This document shows, one piece after another, positions 53,067-61,870 of a DNA stretch of 64,000 nt (the stretch's first letter is position 1; every line of letters starts with the position of its first letter). The notes under the pieces were generated by a model that was not told the DNA's origin, ran no database searches, and worked only from the letters and a program-made list of their open reading frames with translations. Origin of the DNA: Spirosoma sp. (GTDB taxonomy: Bacteria; Bacteroidota; Bacteroidia; Cytophagales; Spirosomataceae); the NCBI RefSeq assembly GCF_026391055.1, contig NZ_JAPLET010000003.1, forward strand, positions 1-64,000. Direction: 5' to 3'. The position numbers were made by a program, and so were the translations under genes.

Positions 53067-55529
53067 TTAAGTAGACCCCGCTTGGTTTTCGGCATAGCCG
53101 AGCTGAAAACTCAAGGTGGTGCCCACCCCTTCGGTACTTTCTACCCATAGCTCACTTCCCAACACCCTGAGCTGTTCCTGACAAATAGCCAGTCCCAGCC
53201 CCAGCCCTTGAAAATCACCCGCGTTCCGGGCTCGATAAAAACGATCGAAAATGTAGGGCTGCTCCTCCAAGGGGATCCCAATCCCCTCATCACTAACCGC
53301 AACGACCACAGCGCTCACTCCGTAGCTGAGCTGCAAGCGGGGCGAGCCGTCCGAATACGTGTAGGCGTTTCGCAGCAAATGGCATACCACCAGCGTTAAC
53401 AGGCGCTCATCCCCGGCTACCGGCACCGGCCGTCCTATTACGTGTAGGTCCACCCTATGCGCCTGGCGAGCAGCAGACGCTGCGTGAACCTCGATCAATG
53501 ACTCGCTCAGACCTACTAAATCGACGGCGGTCATACTGATTAGCAATTTGTCGGGTTGTACTGACTCAAGGGATAACGTATCCCGGAGTAGCCCCTCCAG
53601 TGCATCGATATTACGGGTAATTGTCTTCAGGTGCTTATCGATGCACGCCCGGACACCCGAATCCGGGAGCCGATCCAGATACAGTTGGGCTAACTGAATG
53701 CTGGTACTCATGGCCGTTAGCGGGGTACGGAACATGTGGGAAGCCGTGGTAATGAAGTGAGCCTGATGGTCGGTCAAGCGCCGTTCTTTTTGCAACAGCT
53801 CCTCCAGGAGCTGCTCGTTCTCCCTGGCCGCCGTGATGTCCCTGGCCACCCCAATCCGGCGAATCAAGGTGCCTGACTCGTCAAGAACCTCCACCATGCG
53901 GGCCTGCAACCAGTGCACCTGCCCATTCCGGTGGTGAACCCGAAACTGCAGCTGAGTGTCCGGCTGGGGATCCTGGAGAGCGGCCAGTAACCGGGGGTGG
54001 TCTTCGGCCACCACAAACCGTAGAAAGTCCCGTGGGTCAGTATACAGATCGGCGCGGCTAAGCCCGCTCATCGTCTCGTAAGCCGGGTTGACATATATGA
54101 ACCGCTGGCTTTGCACATCCCGAACCCAGAAGATTTCCCCGACGTAGTCAGCTATTTCCTGGAACCGTTCTTCACTGGCCCGCAGCGCACTTTCAACCTC
54201 CTTCAACGAGGAGATATCGACCGCTAGGTCCACATACCCCAATAGGGTTTGATCAGCAGCGTAAAGCCCCGTGATGGTAGCCAAAACGGGGCGCTGCTGG
54301 CCGGCCTTCGAAAGCAGGGCGGTTTTGCCCTGTAACACCCGGTGCCCTTGCAGGTAGTGCCGCATCCACTCGAAGTCGGTTAGGGAAGCCTCGCCTAGGG
54401 CCGTCCCGAGTTGCGCCGCCATCGGCTGCTGGTCCATCGGATCCAGCAACCGGTGACGGCTCTGCCCCACGAGCTCATCCTGACGATACCCTGTCCAATT
54501 TTCTACCGCCGGGTTGACCCGCTGAATCAGTCCGGTGGGGTCCGTAACGATAATGGCCAGTCCGCCGTGGGTAAAGATAGCCCGTTGCAGGGCCAGGAGC
54601 TGCTGAAGCTTCCCTGGGCGCTCAGCTACCCGCCCCGGTTCCAGGGTGGTTTGCGCCAACAACTGACGGTCTTGTCGGTGAGCTTTTTCCCGTTGAATTT
54701 GAGGAGTCACTTCTCCGATGAGGGCAAACCAGGTATCGGTGCCCGGCTTAGGGCTTATCACCCAGTGCAGGAGCCGGTAGGTGCCGTCGCTACCGCGGAA
54801 CCGGTTCGTTAGCTCCACCGAATCCTTCCGTAAGGCCTCCACCAGTTGCCGGGTGCCGTCCCGGTCTTCGGGGTGGATCCAGCTATACCATTCGGCTTGA
54901 CGCAGTTCGTCGGTCGTCCAGCCCAGCAGGCGCTCAAAAGCCGGGTTAACCGTCCTGAAGTAGCCGTTCCGGCTGGCGACGACCATCAGGTCATTGTCCA
55001 GCGTAGTGAGTTGGTCAACCGATTGCCATTGCGGCGGGAGTCGTCGTTGGGCAATCAGGTCAATCAGGTCAATCAGGTCCATGACCGTTTGGCTGAGGTC
55101 CTGGAGGGCGTTGTGCTGGAGAGGACTTAACTGGCGGGGTTTCTGATCCATGACGCAGAGCGTACCCAGCACGACGCCCTCGGGGTTGATCAGGGGAAAG
55201 CCTGCATAAAAGCGAATGGCCGGGGCCGTCGTGACCAGGGCGTGGTATTGAAAGCGCACATCCAGTGTGGTATCGGGTACTTCCAGGGAAGCCCCGTTTG
55301 CCACGACATACTGACAAAATTCCACCAGTCTGGGTGTCTCGAAGCCCGGCATACCGGTATTGGCGGAGTACCACCGGTGGTTCCCATCCACCACCAGCGA
55401 GACCGGTGTTTCACAGAAAAGAGAAGCCAATCGGGTAACGCGATCAATGGCTTCGTCGGGTAAAATGGTTGCTATCTGGTACTGGCGCAGGGCCGAGATG
55501 CGGGCCGCTTCGTCTGAATGATCGATCAT
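53067..55529 (-). CDS. Soluble GAF-PAS-PAS-PAS sensor histidine kinase
   Basis: The product has 820 residues without membrane segments. In order: GAF-like domain (about 20-165; LASLFCETPVSLVVDGNHRW, FYAGFPLINPEGVVLGTLCV), PAS (about 175-280; NPAFERLLGWTTDELRQAEW), PAS (about 315-430; RVNPAVENWTGYRQDELVGQ), PAS-PAC (about 450-570; YVNPAYETMSGLSRADLYTD), HisKA with TTASHMFRTPLTAMSTSIQL (His about 595), and HATPase with VVCHLLRNAYTYSDGS, VSDEGIGIPLEEQPYIFDRF and GLGLGLAICQEQL. A nine-base tandem repeat near 55049-55075 encodes LIDLIDLID in the GAF-PAS linker. It is an orphan kinase of the same type as 58348-60477. Confidence 0.92.
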   Translation of the reverse strand: MIDHSDEAARISALRQYQIATILPDEAIDRVTRLASLFCETPVSLVVDGNHRWYSANTGMPGFETPRLVEFCQYVVANGASLEVPDTTLDVRFQYHALVTTAPAIRFYAGFPLINPEGVVLGTLCVMDQKPRQLSPLQHNALQDLSQTVMDLIDLIDLIAQRRLPPQWQSVDQLTTLDNDLMVVASRNGYFRTVNPAFERLLGWTTDELRQAEWYSWIHPEDRDGTRQLVEALRKDSVELTNRFRGSDGTYRLLHWVISPKPGTDTWFALIGEVTPQIQREKAHRQDRQLLAQTTLEPGRVAERPGKLQQLLALQRAIFTHGGLAIIVTDPTGLIQRVNPAVENWTGYRQDELVGQSRHRLLDPMDQQPMAAQLGTALGEASLTDFEWMRHYLQGHRVLQGKTALLSKAGQQRPVLATITGLYAADQTLLGYVDLAVDISSLKEVESALRASEERFQEIADYVGEIFWVRDVQSQRFIYVNPAYETMSGLSRADLYTDPRDFLRFVVAEDHPRLLAALQDPQPDTQLQFRVHHRNGQVHWLQARMVEVLDESGTLIRRIGVARDITAARENEQLLEELLQKERRLTDHQAHFITTASHMFRTPLTAMSTSIQLAQLYLDRLPDSGVRACIDKHLKTITRNIDALEGLLRDTLSLESVQPDKLLISMTAVDLVGLSESLIEVHAASAARQAHRVDLHVIGRPVPVAGDERLLTLVVCHLLRNAYTYSDGSPRLQLSYGVSAVVVAVSDEGIGIPLEEQPYIFDRFYRARNAGDFQGLGLGLAICQEQLRVLGSELWVESTEGVGTTLSFQLGYAENQAGST

Positions 55530-56135
55530 AAAATCGCGAGGCTCGACTGGCCCCGCAGGTCTGGCTATAACCTGCGGGCAGCCGATACGGCCCCTTTTAT
55601 TAACTGGGTTTAACGCCAGTCATTTGACTGAATTAGGAGCGACTACCACCATCAGTATGTAGAATTTCATGACCGGGTGATGCCGGATCGTCGGGAAGCA
55701 ATCATTTCGCAAGGGTGGCTGGAGGGTTGGTCGTTAACCAGACAAGTAGCGCTCTTCCCCGAGGCTGTCCGTGACTAGCCGGGCGTTGTTGAGCGCGGCT
55801 GAGCACTTCCTAAAAGAAATAAGTGTAAGCTGGCTTGTCATCCCCTGGTTCAACCGATTCATTCTCTCTTTGCATAAAAAAGTATACATATAATCTGACT
55901 TTTGCCAGTGTACTTACCTGGAGGTAAAATACATCATAAACATCTATAATATCTAAATATAATCTATACAATTTTAGAGAAAGTTAGCTGCCTTATGAAG
56001 AGGGCGAACGGACCATATGCCTCCAATTACGCTGGACGGGTAGGAAAACCTGATCTTCTTACAAAACGATCCAATCAGAAAGCAGACGCCTGTAGTCTCA
56101 GTAGTCTTGTGTACGAGCGATTTATGAAATAAATA
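55530..56135. other. Intergenic, no gene; one hairpin near the kinase start
   Basis: An inverted repeat CCCGCAGGT / ACCTGCGGG (55552-55560 and 55570-55578) lies just upstream of the kinase start on the minus strand and could act in its leader. A short plus-strand frame (about 55650-55779, reading DRREAIISQGWLEGWSLTRQ) may be a gene remnant. The 55870-55975 stretch is A+T-rich. Confidence 0.35.
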
Positions 56136-56179
56136 AAGCGATAGCCGTTGCAAACTAATATGCAACGGCTATCGCTTTT
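56136..56179. terminator. Strong bidirectional terminator
   Basis: An 18-bp perfect stem (56136-56153 and 56162-56179; AAAGCGATAGCC / GGCTATCGCTTT) has an 8-base loop and A/T-runs on both sides. It would end the minus-strand transcript from 57993 through 56309. Confidence 0.85.
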
Positions 56180-56308
56180 ACGAATTGTTTATGACTGCCT
56201 GAGCCAAAAGTAACTCTAACCCTGTATGAACAACGCCTATATCGGTAAAGCCTCTGCCTGGCACTCCTCTTAAAATCAGCTATCCCAACAGTAGTCAGGT
56301 AGGCGCCG

Positions 56309-56656
56309 CTACTGGTAAGTAATTGTATAAGTAAACCGACCCATAACCCCTACCGGAGCAACTGGGCGAAGGGGAAAACCAGCCTCATTGACTTGTAGTG
56401 TCTCACTATTCAACGTACTGGTCTGACAACCATACAAAGTCGTACAATACTTCTTTGTACGACTAATCAGGTTATTCCGGGTGAGCACGTCCAAACCAGT
56501 CAAGCCCGTCGATGACCCAACGCTTCGATTGAAAGAGGCTAATAGAGCCGCCAGAATCTGATACTCTTTACTTTGAGCAAATACCGTCTGGTACTGATCA
56601 AACTGCTGAGCAAGCACTTCATAGAACACATTTGGATTGCGAGACTTGCTATCCAT
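56309..56656 (-). CDS. Hypothetical protein, start uncertain
   Basis: From the Met at 56656 the product has 115 residues (DSKSRNPNVFYEVLAQQFDQ, YQILAALLASFNRSVGSSTG, PLRPVAPVGVMGRFTYTITY). The frame stays open further upstream, past the stop of the CarboxypepD-type gene, reading NVQLGRLFLDKQGHFDLEAE. Either the true start lies upstream and overlaps that gene, or the two were once a single reading frame split by a frameshift near 56710. No signal peptide is visible from this start. No family was recognised. Confidence 0.5.
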   Translation of the reverse strand: MDSKSRNPNVFYEVLAQQFDQYQTVFAQSKEYQILAALLASFNRSVGSSTGLTGLDVLTRNNLISRTKKYCTTLYGCQTSTLNSETLQVNEAGFPLRPVAPVGVMGRFTYTITYQ

Positions 56657-56706
56657 TGATTCTGCTTCCAGATCAAAATGGCCTTGTTTATCAAGAAAGA
56701 GTCGGC

Positions 56707-57993
56707 CTAGCTGAACATTTCGCCGGTGGCGTAGAAGGATTTATCGATGTGCCCAAACAGGGTGGGAGCCAACAACTTGAATCGTTCTTTAAAAGTGGCT
56801 GTAATCCGTTCCAGACGGGCGTCGGAGGCTAGGAGTTTTCCATGGGTAATTGTCTGGCTGTTGGCAAGTGCCTCTTTCTCAGTCCCTTCGGGTTTCCAAT
56901 CGGCGGGCAACATCGTCGAAAGTCGGTCATTACCCATCGAGCCTTTCGCTTCCATCCCTTCCGGCATCGTAATCACCCCATCGACTGTCATTTGCAGCTG
57001 ACCACGAGGGAGCCTCATCTCGGTATAGGCATACCGAGCATCGGGATAAGGGGAGAAATTCGAGGTCGCATTCGTATAGAATACAATCAGTTTCATGGGC
57101 GAAACGAGGCGGCGTTCGGTCGCTAATCGACCGGGTAGAATGGCCGTTGACGTTTTAATGGGAATCAGCCGTTTGAGGTCATTACTGGCAGCGGCCAACG
57201 TAAGGGTTCGACTCTCCAGGGATATCATCTTGGTAACATCTTCCTGATAGACCATAAAGCCGGACTGCTCGAACGTATTATTGATTAAACTCGCCATCAA
57301 GTGCCGGATCGACCCTTTGTAAGCCATCAGTCGGTTCCGCTGAAACCGGCTGACCTGCCGTTCGTTCTCCGGTTTTAGTTCTTCGAAACGAGCCGTTCCC
57401 GCCGAGTACACATCGCCTGACGCAGCCGCATCGAAATGTTGTAGTGCATAGATTATTCGGTAGCCCAGCGCCTGATTGTCAATAACTAATGGTTCATTAG
57501 CTGTTGCATACAGATGCTCTTTATCTTCTTTAAAGTTGAGCACTTCACTGTTAACCAGCACGCACTGGCTGCCAAAGGGTTCGCCAAAGAGTTGCTTTTT
57601 AAACTGCCGCATGTGCCGCTCCCATTGCTTGGGATTGCCTCGAACAGTCACAGCATCGAGGGTTTGTTCGCTCGGTTTGAGACTAAAATTCGCCTTCTGG
57701 GGTATGGTATTATCGAATCGGATGGTCTGGGTAGCTGGCTGATAGCCGACAAACGAAGCGGCTATTTCGACCGTACCTAAGGGCACACCCGCCAATGTAT
57801 AATAGCCCTTTTCATCGGTGACGGCCCCGCGCGTTGATCCATTGACGTAGACACTGGCAAAAGGCAAGGGTTTTCCTGTGGCAGCCTCCGTTACGGAGCC
57901 GGTCAGTGTGGCGGTCGTTTGTGCCTGAGTCAGTCGGGTCGATCCTAGCAGGCAGGCGATAGCTATCCAGCTGATGAAGAGCGCGTAACGCAT
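56707..57993 (-). CDS. Exported CarboxypepD-regulatory-domain protein
   Basis: The product has 428 residues. A signal peptide (LFISWIAIACLLGSTRLTQA) is followed by a carboxypeptidase-D regulatory-like domain (TLTGSVTEAATGKPLPFASV, RGAVTDEKGYYTLAGVPLGT, VEIAASFVGYQPATQTIRF; about 28-115) and a 300-residue domain of unknown type (KQLFGEPFGSQCVLVNSEVL, YRIIYALQHFDAAASGDVYS, SRFQRNRLMAYKGSIRHLMA). This is the common Bacteroidota periplasmic or outer-membrane-associated family with N-terminal CarboxypepD_reg and no TonB receptor barrel. The role is unknown, probably envelope-related. It may be transcribed together with 56309-56656. Confidence 0.8.
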   Translation of the reverse strand: MRYALFISWIAIACLLGSTRLTQAQTTATLTGSVTEAATGKPLPFASVYVNGSTRGAVTDEKGYYTLAGVPLGTVEIAASFVGYQPATQTIRFDNTIPQKANFSLKPSEQTLDAVTVRGNPKQWERHMRQFKKQLFGEPFGSQCVLVNSEVLNFKEDKEHLYATANEPLVIDNQALGYRIIYALQHFDAAASGDVYSAGTARFEELKPENERQVSRFQRNRLMAYKGSIRHLMASLINNTFEQSGFMVYQEDVTKMISLESRTLTLAAASNDLKRLIPIKTSTAILPGRLATERRLVSPMKLIVFYTNATSNFSPYPDARYAYTEMRLPRGQLQMTVDGVITMPEGMEAKGSMGNDRLSTMLPADWKPEGTEKEALANSQTITHGKLLASDARLERITATFKERFKLLAPTLFGHIDKSFYATGEMFS

Positions 57994-58087
57994 AATTAGT
58001 TGATTAGAATACCCGCTCGGATAAAGAACTTTGTCCTGTAATTATACCCTGGACTTGACATGGCTGCCTACTTATGGACGAACCATT

Positions 58088-58172
58088 GAGTCTCATAAAT
58101 TGCTCCCCTCTGAGACGAAAGAGCTTTTATAGTACGCATCAATATGTAACCCTTTAGAGAAACGTTTAAGTG
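58088..58172 (+). repeat. Interspersed GTCTC/GAGAC repeat copy
   Basis: GAGTCTCATAAATTGCTCC is followed by CTCTGAGACGAAAGAGC and a diverged tail ending TTTAGAGAAACGTTTAAG. The stem arms GTCTC/GAGAC are intact. It lies in the divergent gap between the CarboxypepD gene and the CHASE3 kinase. Confidence 0.6.
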
Positions 58173-58347
58173 AACAGCTTTAAAAATGGAAATACACTTT
58201 CTGTTCATCCTGTCATCTCCATTTGCAACCCTAGTTCGCCGGTCCCCTCAAGTAATCAAAAAAGAAGCATCATAGGCCTTTTAATATAAAGTAACAATAC
58301 ATAGTTTAGCTACTTACTATACTAGTTGTTACTTTTTATGTCTGTAC

Positions 58348-60477
58348 ATGTTCCCAAACCTATACTTGTTTACGAAACGGCGGCTAATTAACCTTGCCTT
58401 CCTGGGGGCGGCTTCGTTACTGCTAGGGGGCCTTGGCTTGTTAGAGACGCTGCTGTACCGACAGCAAAAAGACCAGCAATGGGTGAACCATGCCGACCAA
58501 GTCATTGATCAACTCAAGGCGCTGGAAGCTAAGATAGTAGACGCCGAAACCGGCACTCGGGGTTACGTAGCGACGGGGGATGCGACCTTCCTCCAACCGT
58601 ATTCTCAGGCCCTTCCCCAGATTGCGGCCCAGCTGAAGACCTTGACCCGATTAGTAGCCGATAACCCCGGCCAACAACGAAAAATACAACAGCTCCAGCA
58701 GGTAGTCAGCGAGAAGATGGCCATCCTTTTCGAGCTCAGATGGCTCGATGGCTCGGCCAAAGCCTTATTGCCGATTGGCAAACAGCGCATGGATAAAATC
58801 CGCCAGCACATAGCTACCCTCATCCAGGTGGAACAGAGACTCTTGCGTACTCGTCAGCAGGAGCTACGGGCCGATTATGCGGCCACCAGTCGGTTGATTT
58901 GGTTGTTGCTGGTGCTGGCCCTGATCAACGGCGGGTGGTCTTACTGGCTGGTTGACCGGGAGTTCAACCGTCGGAAAAGGGTCGAACAACGCCTGCAAAG
59001 CAGCCAGCAACGCTACCGCTCCCTGGTTGAGCGCCTGAAAGTCTTGGTCTTTCAAACCGATTCTCACGGGCGGTGGACCTACTTAAACCCTGGCTGGGAG
59101 AAGCTCACCGGCTTTGCAGTGGAGGCCTCCCTGGGGGACTTTCTGGTGAATGCCGTGCTGGATGAAGACCGCTCAGCTATTCAGCAACTGTTGGAGCAGA
59201 TTCAGGTGGGTAGCTGGCCACCGGATGGCACCCTGTTGATTCGCTTTCGCCATCGAGCCGGTGGCTACCGCTGGCTCGAAGTATTGATGACCAGTACGCT
59301 CGATGACCAGCAGCGGTTCGTGGGCCTGACGGGGACCTTACTGGATCGAACCGAAGCTAAGCAGGCCCAGCAGGCTCTTCTTGACAGCGAACAACGCTTT
59401 CGGGCGATTGCTGAAAATGTGGATGAAATCTTTTGGGTACGGGACGTGCACAGCCCAACGTTTTTGTACATGAACCCCAGCTTTGAACGCTATACCGGCA
59501 TCAGCCTGAAAACGGTTTATGCCCAGCCGCTGGCCTTTACCCAGGCGATCGTTGAAGAAGATCGACCGCTGGTGCTGGAAGCGTTTATGAGCCAGCAGCC
59601 CCGCCCTGCTTTTCGCTTCCGGGTACACCACCCCGATGGTACGCTTCGCTGGCTAAGTACGCGCATTTTCACCCAAAAAAACGAAGCCGGCCAACTCACC
59701 CGGCGAATGGGCATGGCTACCGATATAACGGCGGTCCTAGAAAACGAACGGCGGCTGGAAGAGTCCCTGGCGGCTGAACGGTCATTTAATGGCTTGAAGT
59801 CCCAGTTCATTGCGACGGCCTCCCATCAGTTCCGGACGCCCTTAACGGCCATCAAACTGAGTGCCAGTCTCATCCAGCGGTATCTTCATGCCGATGCGGG
59901 TAATGGTCTGACGTCAAAAATCCAAAAGCAGCTCGCCACAATTAACCAGCATGGGATAATCTTAACGGAGTTAATCAATGATACACTCACCTTGAGTAAG
60001 ATTGAAGCCGGTCAACAACGGGTCGAGCTAGTGGCCACCGATCTGATTAAGTTGAGCGAAGAAGTGGTGAGCTTGTTTAAGAATCGGGAAGACGGGCGTC
60101 ACGTCGAGCTAGTCCTGCAGGGAGAGCCGGTCCCCGTGTGGGCGGATAAAACGATGTTGAGCCATGTGCTGGCCAATCTGCTTTCGAACGCCTTTAAGTT
60201 TTCCTCGAGCAACCCACAGCTACTAATCGTCTTTGAGTGGGCTCAGGTACGGGTGTTGGTCCGGGATCAGGGCATCGGTATTCCCTCCGCTGATTTGCCT
60301 TACTTATTTGGTAAATTCTTCCGAGCCAGTAATACAGGGGGCATTACGGGGACGGGTCTAGGGTTAAGCATCTGTCAGGAGTATATGACCCTGCAACAAA
60401 GTCAGATTGAGGTAGCCAGCACCGAAGGGGAAGGCACCGTGTTCACGGTTCGCTTAAGATTGGCGTCCCCTGCTTGA
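58348..60477 (+). CDS. CHASE3-PAS-PAS membrane sensor histidine kinase
   Basis: The product has 709 residues. A first membrane helix (LAFLGAASLLLGGLGLLETL, about 13-32) is followed by a periplasmic CHASE3 domain (VDAETGTRGYVATGDATFLQ to about 180), a second helix (LIWLLLVLALINGGWSYWLV, about 183-203) and two PAS-PAC domains (about 215-335 and 345-465; SHGRWTYLNPGWEKLTGFAV, FLYMNPSFERYTGISLKTVY). HisKA has IATASHQFRTPLTAIKLSAS (His about 492), and HATPase has VLANLLSNAFKFSSSN, VRDQGIGIPSADLPYLFGKF and GTGLGLSICQEYM. No response regulator is adjacent. The PAS2-HisKA part is closely related to the 53067-55529 kinase. Confidence 0.93.
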   Translation: MFPNLYLFTKRRLINLAFLGAASLLLGGLGLLETLLYRQQKDQQWVNHADQVIDQLKALEAKIVDAETGTRGYVATGDATFLQPYSQALPQIAAQLKTLTRLVADNPGQQRKIQQLQQVVSEKMAILFELRWLDGSAKALLPIGKQRMDKIRQHIATLIQVEQRLLRTRQQELRADYAATSRLIWLLLVLALINGGWSYWLVDREFNRRKRVEQRLQSSQQRYRSLVERLKVLVFQTDSHGRWTYLNPGWEKLTGFAVEASLGDFLVNAVLDEDRSAIQQLLEQIQVGSWPPDGTLLIRFRHRAGGYRWLEVLMTSTLDDQQRFVGLTGTLLDRTEAKQAQQALLDSEQRFRAIAENVDEIFWVRDVHSPTFLYMNPSFERYTGISLKTVYAQPLAFTQAIVEEDRPLVLEAFMSQQPRPAFRFRVHHPDGTLRWLSTRIFTQKNEAGQLTRRMGMATDITAVLENERRLEESLAAERSFNGLKSQFIATASHQFRTPLTAIKLSASLIQRYLHADAGNGLTSKIQKQLATINQHGIILTELINDTLTLSKIEAGQQRVELVATDLIKLSEEVVSLFKNREDGRHVELVLQGEPVPVWADKTMLSHVLANLLSNAFKFSSSNPQLLIVFEWAQVRVLVRDQGIGIPSADLPYLFGKFFRASNTGGITGTGLGLSICQEYMTLQQSQIEVASTEGEGTVFTVRLRLASPA

Positions 60478-60720
60478 CCCGCACCCGTTGAGGAGAGAAT
60501 TGTCGCTGTCCGCTATTAGAAAAGACCCCTATGGTGATCGATTTTGAAGCGAGGGGCTGATGGGTTAAATCCGTTCTGACGATCCGCTTTTAGCTATACC
60601 ATACGGAATGTCAGGGACGGGCCAAATGAGTCGTCAACGTTGGGTGAAAGCGGGTAACGACAAGGGCTCACGGGTTTGAATAGCTACCGCTGACGAAATA
60701 ACGGTGTGCCCCTCTTGTAG

Positions 60721-61131
60721 ATGACTGGACTAATTGCCTTTTTACAGCAGTATCCACAAACCATACGCGCAATGACTCCACACGGAACCCGCTTGGTGAC
60801 CATTAATGGCGTACAGGCGAAACTGATTATAGACGAAAAACAACAGGTCAGTGTCCTGCGCTCCCTGACCGGCACAACGCCTACTGACACCCTGGTCGAT
60901 GAACTCCCTCTTCCGGCTAAACCCCTGTGGCTGCGCCTAATCGTGCGGGCACTCAAGTGGTATCGTACCAAACTAGCCTCTAGTATAGGGCTGGGCTGCG
61001 TTTATGAACCCTCCTGTTCGCGCTACGCTGAACTGGCCCTGCGTCAGCATGGCTTCCGGAAGGGATTCTATTCTACGCTGAAGCGCCTGCACCGGTGCCG
61101 GCCCGGCGCGGGGGGTGTTGATCTTCCCTAG
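60721..61131 (+). CDS. yidD: YidD-type membrane-insertion factor with an N-terminal extension
   Basis: The product has 136 residues. The C-terminal 65 residues carry the YidD signature: LGCVYEPSCSRYAELALRQH, GFRKGFYSTLKRLHRCRPGA, then GGVDLP. This small inner-membrane-associated protein helps YidC/Sec insert membrane proteins. Here about 75 extra residues precede it (FLQQYPQTIRAMTPHGTRLV, INGVQAKLIIDEKQQVSVLR), which look like a small beta-alpha domain with no known match; usual YidD proteins are 70-85 residues. The amphipathic helix before the signature (WLRLIVRALKWYRTKL) is kept. It has no neighbours of the rnpA/yidC kind, so this is probably a second copy carried on the plasmid. Confidence 0.85.
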   Translation: MTGLIAFLQQYPQTIRAMTPHGTRLVTINGVQAKLIIDEKQQVSVLRSLTGTTPTDTLVDELPLPAKPLWLRLIVRALKWYRTKLASSIGLGCVYEPSCSRYAELALRQHGFRKGFYSTLKRLHRCRPGAGGVDLP

Positions 61132-61501
61132 TTAGCTGTACTTCCCTTTACCCATCAGGCGAGACTACCTGGCTCAACTCATGAGGGTATTTTTCACACA
61201 GTCAGTGGGATGACCACCTGATTCAGAACGAGCCAAAACGTATGTGACTGGTTGTGTTTGACAGATAGTAAAAAGCAAATGTATCGTAAAACGCTCCTCC
61301 ATGAGACAAGTAGCGTTCAGATAACAACCTTTTAAATGATTAAGCCGGATTTTGTAAAAAAACATAGCCCTATGTGCTAATTATGGCCTTTTTCGATAAA
61401 TAGCTATAACGCTGGGCAACGGCCCTTTTTATGAGTAGCACCGGTCATGGCCCCTGTTGGCTGGGCTTGACGTACTTTTTCCATGATTCATCACTAAAGT
61501 A
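61132..61501. other. Intergenic with a repeat copy, no gene
   Basis: Apart from the repeat at 61256-61335 I see no coding frame. A frame on the minus strand (61174-61365) crosses the repeat and is not protein-like. Confidence 0.35.
61256..61335 (+). repeat. Interspersed GTCTC/GAGAC repeat copy
   Basis: TGTTTGACAGATAGTAAAAA is followed by TGTATCGTAAAACGCTCC, CATGAGACAAGTAGCG and TTCAGATAACAACCTTT. The lead and second arm are good; the first arm is changed to GTATC. Confidence 0.65.
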
Positions 61502-61870
61502 ATGAACGATCAATTTTCACCTGACGGCATTTATCAGGTTCGAATCAGCCTGCTGGAGATGGCCATGAGCCATTGGGTATTTGAACCCGCTATTTATCGC
61601 GTGTCTGATAATGTCCAACTCTTCAACATGGGAAAGCAAGTCTGGAGTGCGGATTCGATTGAGTGGACCTCCAACTCCATCGTTGTGCTACAGACCCGTC
61701 AGTATCCTGGCCTGATCTTCTGCGATCTAACTTTAGATATGGCGCTCGGGATGGGCGAAGCTATTCGGGGCAAAATTAAGAATCGAGATTGGAAAACCGG
61801 TAATCCCATGAGCGAACTTCCCGCTGCGTTCACCGGAACGCTGGCCGAAATTAAAGAGTGGCAAAGTTGA
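61502..61870 (+). CDS. Small soluble hypothetical protein
   Basis: The product has 122 residues, no signal and no membrane segment. It has a beta-rich start (GIYQVRISLLEMAMSHWVFE, YRVSDNVQLFNMGKQVWSAD, SIEWTSNSIVVLQTRQYPG) and a helical end (FTGTLAEIKEWQS). The pattern 'V..W....W....I' resembles small proteins that describe modified or secreted substrates in related genomes, but no family was recognised. It is transcribed alone. Confidence 0.55.
   Translation: MNDQFSPDGIYQVRISLLEMAMSHWVFEPAIYRVSDNVQLFNMGKQVWSADSIEWTSNSIVVLQTRQYPGLIFCDLTLDMALGMGEAIRGKIKNRDWKTGNPMSELPAAFTGTLAEIKEWQS

Noticed and set aside
55049-55075. Nine-base tandem repeat (AATCAGGTC three times) as a phase-variation tract
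   Set aside because: The unit is a multiple of three, so copy-number changes do not shift the frame of the kinase; it only lengthens a linker.
60751-60762. DnaA-box-like AGTATCCACAAA
   Set aside because: It lies inside the coding sequence of the YidD gene, alone, with no iterons nearby.
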